A DNA stretch of 64,000 nucleotides from Sternotherus odoratus (lineage: Eukaryota > Chordata > Testudines > Kinosternidae). This document shows, in pieces, positions 34,709 through 47,258 of this stretch. Location: NCBI GenBank assembly GCA_032164245.1, contig JAVMKO010000002.1:91153340-91217339 (forward strand), written 5' to 3'. A program made the translations under genes and the position numbers. Within the stretch, counting starts at the first letter, position 1; every line of letters begins with the position of its first letter. The notes below the pieces were generated by a model. That model made no database searches and was not told the origin of the DNA. It saw only the letters and a program-made list of their open reading frames with translations.

Positions 34709-37700
34709 CTAGGGAAAGGCCTGGCCACCCTTCTGCTGAATGGCTGTCCATCGCGTTAATGCTGAAGATACATATGTGCCGCCTCCCGCTGTGTCAAACC
34801 CTTAACACCCACGTGATCCGTCACTATCATTTAATACCATCCAAGCAACATTAATTATACAGATAGTACAGACCTTCTCCTACAAATGGGAAATGTATGT
34901 ATTTATATTGTGCACACACATGAAATACACTATATATATTAGCAAGAAATAGTTCATTCAATGAAAGATAAGCTTGCACCCTGCCCACTCAAAACCTTTA
35001 AAACAGGGAAATAAAAAGTTCAAGGGAAAGACACATGCACTCCTTTTCACCTTCATATTGAGCACAACTGCAATACAGTGCAATGTCCCATAAGACTTTT
35101 GCTTCCCTCTCCAACAGATAATCCAAAGCAGAAATAACACTATAACAATTTTATTTATATGGCACCCTTGCCACTAAAAAAGGACTTGTGTGCTAAACAA
35201 TAAAAAATCCTCATATACAAAAACACCGCAACCTCCACAAAATTACAGACAACATGGGTAAACAAAAAGAATAAAAACAAGGCAATAAAACAACAACAGG
35301 GATAGTAATTTAAGAATGCCTCAAAAAATAAGCTTTGAGGGTGTTTTTTTAAAATGGGGAGAGATTAAATGACATGAATTTCAGGAGAGAGTGAAAGCTC
35401 AATAGACTACTGACTCAAGACCTGAGGTCCTGAAGCTATTCCAGCTTCATCAAATTCATACTCTAATGCAAAACCTTAACAGTGACCTCAGCAGTGTTAA
35501 GGCAAAATAACTTCCCAATTGCATGGAATGTGTGACAATCTGATGTGTTGACCTGTTGATAGAACTGATATAAAAAAGCATATGATGTAATTTGTGTTGT
35601 ACTAAAACTCTGATATCAGAAATTCACCATTCCTTCTACTGTTAGACTGAAACTCTCTAATGCATCCTTAACTACAGTGCAGCTTCTGCTACACCATAAT
35701 ATCAAAATCACTATATAGCACCTTGCCGCTTTCCACATCAAGCAAAATAATTAACCTATGACTCAACTACATCTTATTTCCTTGCCAGGTGCACCTAGGT
35801 GGACAATGCGTTAAGAACCAACAATACTAAATCCAATTCATTCCCCTATGCAGCATTCCCAGCTCAAGATGAAACATGACAGCAACAATCGCCCTGAAGG
35901 TAAAGAGTATGAAGAATGCAACACAAAGAGGTTACCAATAAAATATCCAGCCCTCCACAATAAACGACCTTAACAAATATAATAATGGTTAGGGGAAAAA
36001 ACACTTCTATGCCCATGCACCCAAAAGAAATAGTTTAGCATATACAGAAATACAGGAGCTTCTAACAAGAAGGTAGGTAGGTAGAACAGCTCTTGCTTGA
36101 GCCCATGTAGAAACAGATAATTAACCTCTGCTGAGACTGAAACAATTTTTTATTTTGCCCTTTAAAAAAAAAAAAAAGAGCCAAACCACTGTTCATAGGG
36201 CTGGATTCTGTACTGCGTGTGGGATAGATTCAGGTTTCACAATTCCATATTGTGTGGGGGGTGGGGTTAATTGATATACCAACCCAGAGAAGATGAAATT
36301 CTTATGAGCTAATATTTCTTCCTTTCTTGAGCAAGACAGCAAAGCAAATCAGAGTTCCAAACCAACGCACAGACTGCAACATAGGAGTGCTCTAAAAATA
36401 AAGGTTTTGTTTTGTATATTTTTTGTGCTTAATGAATAAGCTGCCCCATTGCTCACAGAAGGAGAGGTGGGAGCTGAGCTGCTTTGAGCTGCTGGCCCCT
36501 TTAGTTCCCTGTTCCTGCTCCCCCTTTCCACTGCCATTGAGAATAACTTCCGGTTGCTGCAGGGAGAAGAAAGGGAAGACAACTAGTTCCATCTGTGACA
36601 GCTCTGATTGGTTATTCTGTCCCAGGAGGAAGGCAATCGGGGGACAAACAGGCAGGCAGAGGGCTCAAATTCGCTAAAGAGATGTAGTGTCTCCTCTCAT
36701 TGTGAGACTGGCTCCAATCCAGCCCCAGCCAAAATCCTGTAACTGGCAAACAAAACGCAAGAGTTGCTGAGGCTATCATCATGCAGCATGTCCTCTTAAT
36801 CGCAGGGTTTTGGAAATATCCAAACGAGGAATGTTTAATAAAATGTCAACCCAAAAGTCAACTCTATTACTCAGTGCCCATGAGGCTGCCTTGGAATCCT
36901 TAAACTTGACACTCCCTGATATAGGCATGTTGTAGAAATTTGCCTTTGGATAAGTAAAAATGGCATGAGTTATGTTACGCTATCTGAGTAGGCCATGGAG
37001 CCAGCTCTTGACAGAATAGCATCTCCATACAAGTCTATGGTGCCACAATGGTGAAGATGAAGGGATGCTATTTTCTGTACACGAACATATGTAATAAACT
37101 ATTTAAATAAGAGGACTGATACAGCTACAGAGCTCAGTAATGATACAGTCCACTCTTTGCACAGCGATTCAGCAGCATCAATGCCAACTTGCCCCATAGT
37201 CTTCGGTACGTCTCTCTTTTCTCCTCTAATGTAATCATTTTATTTTACTGTGGTATTGACGTTCAGTACGAGGCACTTCTAAAGAAGTGAGAACTCACAT
37301 TTCACATCTTATGTGACTGCAAGTGAAGGTGGGGGCTAAAACTGTGGAGAAAGGCCCTTCTCACAAAATCTAGAGTCGACAGTTCTCACATTACCAGAAT
37401 CTCATGACTGTAGGATGTTGGGGGCTGTTTGCTCTTTTGGGCTTTTTTAAACCACACTTCCCATGGTCTCCTAATGTTTGTCAGCATCCCTGTAAACTTT
37501 CAACCTTACTCAAAATGGCTACCACTTCTCCATTCTCCCCAGTTAGGATGAAACAGGGCTGTCCTTAGTGAAAATGATTACCTAGTGGTATCCATAATGT
37601 AGAAAATGGACAGGAAACCATGAGAACAGGAAAATATGGGCAGGAAGGAAATTGAGGGCATGTGCTAGGGAATGTAAGAAAAAATTAAAAATATAAGCAG

Positions 37701-38935
37701 AAGAGAAGTTATTTTCCATGTGTAGTTTTCTAATCAAAGCACAAGTGGCTTTAAAATGTAATTGCATTTATTAAAAAAAATGTGCCTTTCAATTGCTTTA
37801 GTCACAAATCTATATTCAATTGAAAAAAGTGACAGTACAGAACTGTTGAGAGCTTAGAGTACAAGAGGAATTATAAATTGGAAAAAACACTCCATAATAT
37901 CTACTATATAAATACTGAGGAGCTAACAAGATAAAAATTATAGTTAAAAATGAGCTGCAAATCAGCCTGAGACACGATCTCTAGCTGCATGCATGCAGCA
38001 GTTTGTACTCTGCATGCAATGGGTTCTCTGTACCCGTTTACACAAGTTACCAAAGTGAAAAGCCAGGCATGTGAAATGTCACTCATCTAAGTCTGTTTTG
38101 GTTACATTTCCTATCACCAAGCAGACAGGAAGCGTTCTCAGACTCACAAAGAAGCAAACAGAAGCGAGAGCTAAAAGTAGACTCTTTTTCTGCATGCTAT
38201 TCCTCTGAAAGAACGGAAACCATATGGGGATCGGGTTATTATTCAGCTAGTTAGAACCTTCGGGTGGCTTCAAATTAAAAAGTAAGATTGTCAACAGATG
38301 TACCCATCCACTCTACATCCTTTTTTTCATACAGTGTATTAAAACATTATTATTGCTGCATCCACTAGTTCTGCTATAGCCAAAGGTTTGTCAGCAGCTC
38401 AGAATCGGATTGTTACTTTACTGTAAGAACTCACACAGCGATAATTATAAAAATTCACTCTGGGTGAGCCTTTAGGTTTTCTGGAGTGATCAAAAGTAGT
38501 TGCAAGCGTTTTAGACGTTTTTACGTATTAAACATACCGGCTCTGGCACAGATACCGCTTTCGGAGCTTTCTTGTCTAAAGTGACAGTTGTGTGCACTTA
38601 CCAATTCAGCTCTGAATGCTGTACCAGCCTTCCCTTGCGAAAGAGCTCATCCAAAACACCCCATTCCATTATGTCCTAATATTACATTGATTTGAAAGGA
38701 ATTTGCCATAGGCAGCTATCCCAGAATAAACACGTTCCAGCTTTAAGAGTTTAATGACAGGTTAGCCCGTATTTTCTTATTCACGTTTGAATGATATCGG
38801 CATTCATTAGATTCTTGGCACTTGTATGTGGGGACCTGAAGAAGTGTCCGAATGAGCACTGGGATAAAACCTATTAACACTACACATTAAACTTACAAAA
38901 ATAATTAACAGTCCCATGCATTTTAGATTTCATTC
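34709..38935. other. Intergenic or intronic DNA, possible decayed L2-like piece
   Basis: No gene seen. At 35145-35300, 'aattttatttatatggcacc' with an A-rich continuation resembles decayed L2-type LINE 3' sequence, at low confidence. The 36470-36670 stretch is less AT-rich and has a CCAAT-like 'tgattgg', but no promoter can be claimed. Confidence 0.4.
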
Positions 38936-39850
38936 CTGATTGGTGGGTGTAAGCGGTCATGACCGTTCCTCTGCGTCTGAGGGAGGCCACGCCTCCTCGC
39001 AGTTTGCTCTGCTAAAATATTCTCCCAAATGAAGAAAACACAAAGTGGGGGAATTAGACATTCTCAGTGGACCCCGGCCTTGAACCATGGTGGATCAGAA
39101 AGCAGTCAAGGCTCTGGCCTGCATTTAGGGAGAGCTGTATCAGTTTATCCGCCCAGTCTAGGGGCTCTGACAGGGGGCAAGTACCGAGCAGAGCCTAGGG
39201 GGCTCCGGCAGGGGGTGAGTGCCAAGTATCGTTGCTGGGGCTCCAGTAGGGATGCCTGAGAAGCGCGGTTCTCCTGGTCTAAGGGGGGAAGGGAGGAGTA
39301 CTGCCACTCCAGGGGTGATGCGGGCCTGCCCAACTCCATGTCCCAGCCCTGGGCCCTAAACAGTGGTAAAGTGATCTGCCTCTGGATCAGTTGGGATTAC
39401 ACCCACAACACTCTGACCAATGGTAGCTTCAGATGGTACTCTGAGTCCTCTGGGCTGCTTCCTGTTTTCCCCCCGGGTGTACCTGCATCCAGGGGTCATC
39501 CTCAGTCTCCCCAGGATAATCTGCCAAGGGTACTGGTAGCAGCTCATCAGCTTTGGAAGTGACAGGACTCTCTGTAAGCTCAGGCTGGTCTTCTAGGCAC
39601 CAGCAGTTCTCCTTGGTGTTCCACGCCAGCAGTGGGGAAGAAGTGTCTATTTCCTTCGGCAGCTTCCTCGAGAGAGCGCTGTTGGGCCGGCCTTTTATAC
39701 TTCCTCTTCCTGTCTTGCACCTCTGTTTCCAGCATGTGAGACATGGCCCTCCCGGTTCCACCCACAAGGTGACTCGCGGCGTTCCCTCCGCATCCACCTC
39801 TGAGGCAGGCCACGCCACCTCAGTATGGTGGGATAGCAGGAGAAATAGCT
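38936..39850. repeat. GC-rich repeat-like block, possibly an LTR or its remnant
   Basis: This block is sharply GC-richer than its flanks. It begins near the perfect palindrome 'cggtcatgaccg' (38954) and shows related motifs at both ends ('gaggccacgcctcctc' at about 38985 and 'aggccacgccacctc' at about 39806). It contains 'ccttttatacttcc' (39691-39704), which on the minus strand reads as a TATA-like 'ggaagtataaaagg'. I recognise the general sequence as dispersed in turtles, but could not fix the ends or find a TSD. The frames of 113-129 codons have no recognisable domain. Confidence 0.35.
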
Positions 39851-42800
39851 GTGTGTTGGGGTGTTTGCTTTTACACCAGCTATTTGAAATGTGAACAGAA
39901 AATGATCAGACATTTTTAAATGTAATACAGCAAATAATTGATTATGCAAATATAACCTGTTGAAGTACATGTGTGGTCTTCTTACTAACTCTGCCACCTG
40001 GGAAAATGTACATGGAAATCTACTGGTATAGTACTTTAATTCATGATCTTAGTGTCACAAATTAATGTCTACCATCTTATGGGTTAATTTGCAACTGCAT
40101 AGTGATTTGAAAGGACAGTAGAATCAAATGCAAAATATTCATAGAATGCCAACTATGATACTTGTAAATGTAAGCACACCTATATTCATTCATTCAAACA
40201 CAGAGGATTCACTCATTTCACACATCAATCAGACTGGTATATAAGATAGCCATGGGCAGAGGGTAAGATTTCAAAATATTTGTTTATTTTTAATAGCAGA
40301 AGTAATGATAATAGATAAACTAGGGCAAAAATTCAGAACAATTATTTCTTCTAGCTTTTACCCTAGAGGGAAAAAGATATTTCCCTTTGCCTGAAATGTC
40401 TCTCTGAATTTTTCTTTAAATGAAACATTCAGAATTGTATGTTATTGAGAAGTGAAGCTGATGGTTAAAAATTGGGAATGGCAATCTAGCTGAAAGCCCT
40501 TTTAGTTGCGTATTGAAACAGCCTTACCCAAAGTTCCTTCTCTTCCATTATCCCTGCAATGGCCCATGAACTTTTCAAAAACTGCGGCTGAAGACAGCCT
40601 AGGGAGGCTTTTAGTAATATTAGGCTATTACTTACTGCTTACCAAATGCATGAAAAGTGACTTAAATGAAAAAAATCATTTCAATAGTATTTGCAGGAGG
40701 GATCAGTTCTCATCCATTCAAACAAACGTGGGTACACACTCCTTCAGGCTTTATTATTCACTCTACTAAACTCCCTCTAACAATTGTAGGATCTTTAAAA
40801 TAATTCAGTTCAATGAACAAGATCTACATTTTACAAGTTGAAGTCTATTTATTCTAACAAGGATTCCAAACGCAGTCTAAAGGCAAGCTATCAAACTTGG
40901 CAACATGAAATTTACCATAATACAGGCTCAAGTTCAAGGCTCCCTTCAACTCCAATTAATGCTGGTATTTCATGAAATGTAACCATATGCCAGCAATCCA
41001 AGCCTGAACCCAATTTCTCCACTAGCAAAGCTTGAATGAATTCAAATCCCTCAATTCTGCCATTCTTTTTGGCTTTAACTGATTTGAAAGGCTTTTTGAG
41101 ATTCTACTTGTCAATCAACATGTGATCAACATCAGTAATGACCGGATGATCAGCCACAGAATCCATAGTCATTGTATACCTTCCTGTAGCCTTGCCAAAT
41201 CCCACACATCCCTCACCCTTTGCAAGTCATATTTTGATGGTCAATTAAAATACCACTCTAATTCTTTTCCAGGAACAACTGTCATTATAGAAAAGTGCAG
41301 ATGAATAGGTATTGTGCCTGGGTTGATAAGTTTTCATGACAAGTTTTCAAAGCTACTTTATTGTTATATATTAAGCCTCCAAATTATACATACACATTGT
41401 TATGCTGTATTTAAACTGATAAAAATAAATTAGTGTTATGCTCTTTGCTGATCTTTGCAAGATAGCTCCTGTCAGCTTTCTGTGGGCACCCAGCCTCTGA
41501 AACTGAATTACACAGTAACAAGGTGTCTGCTTGGAAGATCAAAGGGACATTGGGCTAAATCGTGTCATAACAATTACTGATACAATTATAATTACTAACA
41601 CACACACTTTCTTTCTCTGTCAGTCTTGGAACTCTAGGCATTAAGATATGGCAGTATGCTTCAGTGTGTCATTATTTGTTAATTAATATAATGCTCCCAG
41701 TACAAAGATCTCTGAGTGCAAGTGCAATACCCCACCTCCCAAACACTATAATCTAAATATGAAACACTTACAAAATAAACTAAGCACCCACATCCACAGG
41801 TAAAGGCCAGCTGGGTTTACAACATGCAATGAAGTTTTGATGATGAAGACAACTACCGCCACCCCCACCACCCTGGCTCCGCTGGATCCCTAATGAGCTG
41901 AATTCAGGTATCACGAGTTCTCCATGAAACTGTACCAGGCCACAGAGTTAAATTACTGAACTATAGCACACATAGCTAAAAGCTGACATTTCTACACTGG
42001 TGAACAGAGAGAGAAGATCTTTCAGTGACCTAGGATCTATGCTATATAGGCTGCAGTAGAGCCAATGAGAAAAACTAAACGATCTTCCTCCCAGTCTTTT
42101 TCTGTACAGACCTTCCCATGGGTCTTAAAAGTCTATTTAGGCCCCAGTCTGGGCTCTAGAAAAGTTCTCCCCCAGCCTTCTTTAGGCTCTCCAACTCTGT
42201 AGTCTCTTTTAGGACTCAATTCGTTTTCTTCCCCTGAATTCAGGGGGTTTATGTCCATCACTTCCAGATGTTACTGTACAGGAACTCAGGCCCCCTTCTC
42301 TGATGGGTTCTGGTCCAGGGACTCTATATATTCAGTAATTGCCCAATTTGCTTGCATCACTTTTCCTCTGCATCATTTCCTTCATGGTCTGCTCATTTCT
42401 AGGCTTCTTTACAGACTTTCCCAGACTGGACACTTCTCCACTCCTCCAGATCCTCTTTTGGCTATGCTCCAGGCTTCTAGTCTGGAGAACTTGGCCCAGG
42501 TTGTTTGCAAATCTAATTTCCTCGATGCTGAGCTCCAGCTACTTTTTATATTGCCCACTCAAAGAGTCATATTCCTAGTCTCCTGAACCATCAATCATGC
42601 GCTCCAGCTGATGTGAAAATTGAAAAAAAAAGACCTCCTGCCTTAAAGGGACTATGTCCCTATAACAGACAACCTGGTCTGCAAATGTCCTCCTCTCCTC
42701 ACAAAGGACCAGTGCCTTTTTACAGGGGGGCATCCTGCCATAGTTTCAACTTACAAGCATCACTTATATCTTATCTAGGCAGGACTCCAGCTAACTTGGT

Positions 42801-44164
42801 CTCATCTAAGCTCAAATTTAGGCCAAGTTCTTTGAAAGCAAAGATCTCTTTCAGAATTTGATACAATAAAGAGAAACAGATGCATATTTTCTGCCTAATG
42901 ATTTCATTAATTCATCGCACTATTTCTGCCAGCAGCCTCTCACACTCTGGTCTCTCCCAGAGAAAGAAAATAAGGAAACAGGTCCACACACAGGTCAAAA
43001 CCCTTCTGGTCAACTGCAACTAAGTCTTTTGGCAGAGCCAGAAGAACAAGCACACCTGATCTTTCTTTCACGCAATGAGCTCAACCACCAAAAAAACTAG
43101 TGCAGTCTCATGCAAGACCTAGGCTGAAAGTAAGAGTGAGAGAAACCAAGGAAATCTGGAGGTCTCTAGATGATATCAGAGTCACCTTGATACAGTCTTC
43201 GCACCCTGCAGCAGAAAGAAAAGATTAGAAACAGAGCGGCAAATGGCAAGACCTCCAACCTCAAGAAAGGCATCAAAGAACCATTCATCTGAAGGTGGCA
43301 TCCTGTCCTTCCACAGGATTTAACTGTAATCTAAATTTACAAAATACCTAGTTTTATCACAACACATCTGTTTCCAACATACTGTTTTAATATCAATAAT
43401 TAATATTTTTGATAATATCCATTTTAAAAAATTTTTGCTATATAATTTTAAAATTCTGACTTTGCTGCCATGTTCCTGGCTTTCCTGTTGTTCTGTCTGG
43501 CTACTGAGACAGTTAAACTGGGATTACGCGTGTCAATGCAAGGAATAGGCACTGGAAAGGTGAGGGAGAGGGAAGGGAAGAGAGAAAATGAACAGACCAC
43601 AGCTTGTGCAAAGCAGAGCACAGTTTTGTGGTTGCCAATCTCCAGTGCAACTAACAGGATCAATTATTAAAGTGCTCATGCCCTTTGAACCTAATGGGGT
43701 ATGATCTAAACAAGAGTACACCCTGTCACTGATATTCACAGATGTGCAGATGCTAAAACTCTAAGGATCTTTCCCTCACTTGAAGAGAAGCAAAACACCC
43801 TGATGACACCTGGTGCACATTAAAGCCAACTTTGATTTCAAAGTCAGAAACCAAGAGAAAATCCAGGGGGTCATATTTGTCAGGTCACTCTTTACTCTCC
43901 AAATGTGGCTTTCCTTCTTTCCTTTCAGATTTTCACTAACACTATCAATCCTAACAAATATCCTTCTTCTCTTTCTTAGCTCTTCCTGCCATCTGAACCA
44001 GCTAGTTCTCCACCCTGATTGTGTAGAAAACCTGATCAGGAGACATAGCTAAACTGCATGATGAAGTAGCAAAACAGACCTGTTAAAGCCAATCACATTG
44101 TGACCCTGCGTGACCATCACCGTGGATATTCTCCTATACTGAGAACTTGAACTCAGAGAACAGC
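39851..44164. other. AT-rich intergenic DNA, no gene seen
   Basis: No supported features. The frame at 42251-42586 (111 codons) overlaps other frames and has no domain, signal or splice context. Confidence 0.5.
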
Positions 44165-44325
44165 ACTTGTGTAAAGTATCAGAGGGGCAGCCGTGTTAGT
44201 CTGGATCTGCAAAAGCGACAAAGAGTCTTGTAGCACCTTATAGACTAACAGATGTTTTGGATCATAAGCTTCCGTGGGCGAAGACCCACTTCATCAGGTG
44301 AAGTGTAAAGTTACTTGTGTAAAGT
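44165..44325 (+). mobile_element. Short turtle retroposon, variant subfamily, 13-bp TSD
   Basis: The exact TSD 'acttgtgtaaagt' (44165-44177 and 44313-44325) flanks a nearly full-length copy with head 'ggggcagccgtgttagtctg', middle 'cttgtagcaccttatagac' and end 'cttccgtgggcgaagaccc' then 'cacttcatcagg'. Compared with the copies at 21983 and 57343, the 3' half belongs to a different subfamily ('gatgttttggatcataagc'). Confidence 0.85.
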
Positions 44326-45038
44326 TACCATAAACATTTGGAATGCAGCGCACTCTCTGCTCTTACAGCAGGGTCAATCCAATGAATGTGGCTTTGATGT
44401 ATGAAAAGTAAAGACACCGAGCTACTCGCAAACATAAAAAGATAGGAATTGCAAAACTGAATCATACCAGTGGTTCAACTAGTTTGGCATTCTGTCTTCA
44501 AAAGTGGCCAGTTCCAGACACTGTAGAAAAAGTGATCATTACCAGAATATCCTGCATTTGTGGCTTTAAGCATGAAAAACTTTCATTTCAAGGTTTTCAA
44601 AGTTCAGGGTCTTGAGTTTCCCTTCTGTAGCCAAAAACATACTATAAGAAACACACAAAGTAGAGCACCAGCTGCGTTCCTTACTCTGCTCTAGGCTCTT
44701 ACTACTTTACTGCCTGTAACAAGCAAAACACAGAATAAGGAATAGCTTGGCAGGTCAAGAAAAGGCAAACTGTTTTTCAACTATTTTGTTTTAAAATGCA
44801 CACTGTCCATTTTTACATCGCCATCTGTACACCAAGTCGGGATACTAAATGGTATCTTGCATGTATTTATTTTTAAGGGATTGCGATTGGTCTTCTTTCG
44901 TCTAGTCAAAGTTTATGCAGCGATTACTGATGTACCCTATCTGGCCACTATTTTACAACTCGCACCCTCCAGCTTAAATGCAAGAAAAATCACTGGGGAC
45001 GTTGCACTTCTTTTAAAAAGGAAAGTTCTCTCTTATTT
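44326..45038. other. Intergenic DNA with a CR1 remnant
   Basis: No gene seen. The only recognised element is the CR1 remnant at 44430-44530. Confidence 0.5.
44430..44530 (-). mobile_element. CR1 LINE remnant
   Basis: The plus strand reads 'taggaattgcaaaactgaat', 'accagtggttcaactagttt', 'ggcattctgtcttcaaaagt', 'ggccagttccagacactg'. This is a diverged reverse complement of the CR1 3' region also seen at 18730-18823. Confidence 0.6.
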
Positions 45039-45600
45039 GCTTAAGCCAGTGCTTCTCAATTATTTTCTGCCATGCCCCCCCTAGGAAGAAGAAAACATTT
45101 CGCGCGCCCCCCCCCCCCCCGCACAGACACCCCAGGCTCAGATCGCTGCCCTGCGACCCCTGCCCCTCCTGTCAGGGCGCAGCGGGCGGCAGCGACGGGC
45201 CGGCTCCCGCTCCCACCGGCCGCGCCAAGGCCAGCTCCGGCCCGCGGCTCCGCTCCCCTGCCCGGCCCGCCTACCGTCCCTCGCTCCCCTGCCCGGCCCG
45301 CCTACCTGGGCCGCCGTCCCTGCCTCGTCCGCCCACTGAGCCGCCGTCCCTGCCTCGTCCGCCCACTGAATCGCCGTCCCTCGCGCTCCCCGCCCCGCCC
45401 GGACACGCCCAGCGCCCCGCGGCACGCCGGGAAACAGAGTCCTGCCACCCGCAATGAACGGGCCCGGCGGGGAGCGCAGGGACTACCATTCCCGGCGTGC
45501 CACGCGCCGCGGCCGCCCACCGACTACGAGCCCCCCTTTACGAAACCTCGCGCCCCCCCTGGGGGGCGCGCCCCACTATTTGAGAACCACTGGCTTAAGC
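45039..45600. mobile_element. Non-autonomous hAT-like element 'CAGTGCTTCTCAA', 8-bp TSD
   Basis: The element spans 45047-45592 (546 bp). Its ends 'cagtgcttctcaa' and 'ttgagaaccactg' are inverted with one mismatch, matching the classical hAT end. The exact palindromic TSD 'gcttaagc' lies at 45039-45046 and 45593-45600. The interior is extremely GC- and CpG-rich with a local duplication ('gccgccgtccctgcctcgtc' twice). The 200-codon frame inside is a compositional artefact. Confidence 0.9.
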
Positions 45601-47000
45601 ACACACCGTTTACTCCTTCAGCTCTATTTTGCAAAGCAGCAGCAGCAGATATAGCAGCCAGTCACAGCAACTAGGGACAGAGCAAAAGGGAAAGTTATCA
45701 ACTGCACCTTGAAGGGTGGCACAGATACATCCTGTCCCAGAAGCACTGGGAGGCAGCTGCCTCCCATAACTCCAATGGAAGTTTGTTGCTCCCTTTCAGC
45801 AAGTGCAGGATGTGCCCTCCACCAAGCCCAGCCAGCATGGAGCATGCTGACAAAGACATGGCTCTGGCCCCACACTGTGATAGTTATCTACCCAGGATCA
45901 CTAGTCTGGAACACATCTTGCACTCCAGGGATCCAGTGACAAAGGGTTCCTTGGATTTTCCTCCTCACTGCACACCTGAGCATGTGTCAGGCACAATGTG
46001 CACCCATGTTTACTCCTTATATATATTTGGGAAGAGGATTATATATTAATAATCCATATAGAATTATAGCAACAGATACAGAGCTAAATTCTTCTCTTAT
46101 ACATACTCATGTAAGTGCAGAGGAACTCCGCTGACTTCCCTGGAGCCAAATGAAGTCAATGGAATTACTCCAGATTTCCATCAGTGTAACTGAACAAAGT
46201 TGGGCTCACGGCCTTCAGCACAACATATTCCAGAGCAGGTAGAATTGGGAAACCCAGTTGCTCCATTTTGTGAGGGAGAATGTATATTTCTTGAAGTACG
46301 CTAATTTTTATACAGCTTAGTGTTCATATGTCACAATTCCAAATTTCAAAAATATGTTCATTCTGGGTTCTTATTTTGTGACTTAAAATTATTCATGGTC
46401 TCTTCATTCCAGTTTAGAAAGGGACGTTTCCGGACGTAGCACCGAGAGCATGTCACTTCTCCACATTTATTCAAGCATCATTTTAGGAATCTTGTTCTGC
46501 TAAATATTTTCTCACACTGGCTATCAGACCCAGAGCTCGGGGCAGTAATTTACTTTGGTCATTAAAAGGAAAAAGAACAGAGTTATTATCAGCTTTAAAT
46601 AGAAAAGGCCTTATATAGTAGCAGTAGTCAGTCTATATTATACACAATAATTAAAAAGCCATTCACACCCATTTTGTGGCAGAAATTCTAGTACCCAAAT
46701 AATTAAATTCAGAAACTCTTTGAATGATTCCAGAAAGCATTACTCACTTTTTATTGTATGGAGTATGTCATTGGTATAACATTATAACATCATTTGTACA
46801 ATCTTTTCTCCCCAGTAGAATATCTGCTCTTTGTATCTCTCAGACTCTTGGCTTAGTTTTGCATATGGCTTTCCTCTGTCTGTGACATTTGCCCTCTGCC
46901 CCCTTTATGTATTTTAGGTTTTGCTTTTCCCCTCTGCTAAACGTGCGCGTTTAAGTCAATGGTGCTAGGCAGCTTTTTTTCTTGATGCTTCCACAGCAAT
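45601..47000. other. Intergenic DNA, palindromic amniote repeat near 46100-46200
   Basis: No gene seen. At 46120-46195, 'ggaactccgctgacttccct' and 'aatgaagtcaatggaattac' are imperfect inverted halves of a common amniote palindromic repeat. Confidence 0.5.
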
Positions 47001-47008
47001 GTACTGAA

Positions 47009-47258
47009 AGGGGGGGTGGGGGGATAGCTCAGTGGTTTGAGCACTGGCCTGCTAAACCCAGGGTTGTGAGTTCAATCCTTGAGGGGGCCATTTAGGGATC
47101 TGGGGCAAAAAATCTGTCAGGGGACAGTACTCAATCCTGCTAGTGTAGGCAGGCGGATCCTGCTAGTGTAGGCAGGGGACTGGACTCGATGACCTTCAAG
47201 GTCTTTCCAGTTCTAGGAGATTGGTAGATCTCCATTTAAAAAAAAAAAAAAAAAAAAT
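47009..47258 (+). mobile_element. tRNA-derived SINE of the turtle (Cry) type
   Basis: The 5' part is tRNA-like, with an A box 'tagctcagtgg' (47025-47035) and a B box 'gagttcaatcc' (47068-47078). The body contains 'ctggactcgatgaccttcaa' and 'ggtctttccagttctagg', then an A-rich tail (47238-47258). This matches the cryptodire turtle SINE family known since the work on tortoise Pol III SINEs. A 23-bp segment starting 'atcctgctagtgtaggcagg' is tandemly duplicated (47134-47156 and 47157-47179). The flanks share 'cttccaca' (46988 and 47261), a tentative TSD. It is not a tRNA gene. Confidence 0.9.

Noticed and set aside
45060..45600. A CpG-island promoter
   Set aside because: The CpG-rich sequence is exactly bounded by hAT ends and an 8-bp TSD, so its composition comes from the transposon.
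47009..47090. A tRNA gene
   Set aside because: A and B boxes are present, but the cloverleaf is imperfect and the sequence runs on into the SINE body with an A-rich tail.
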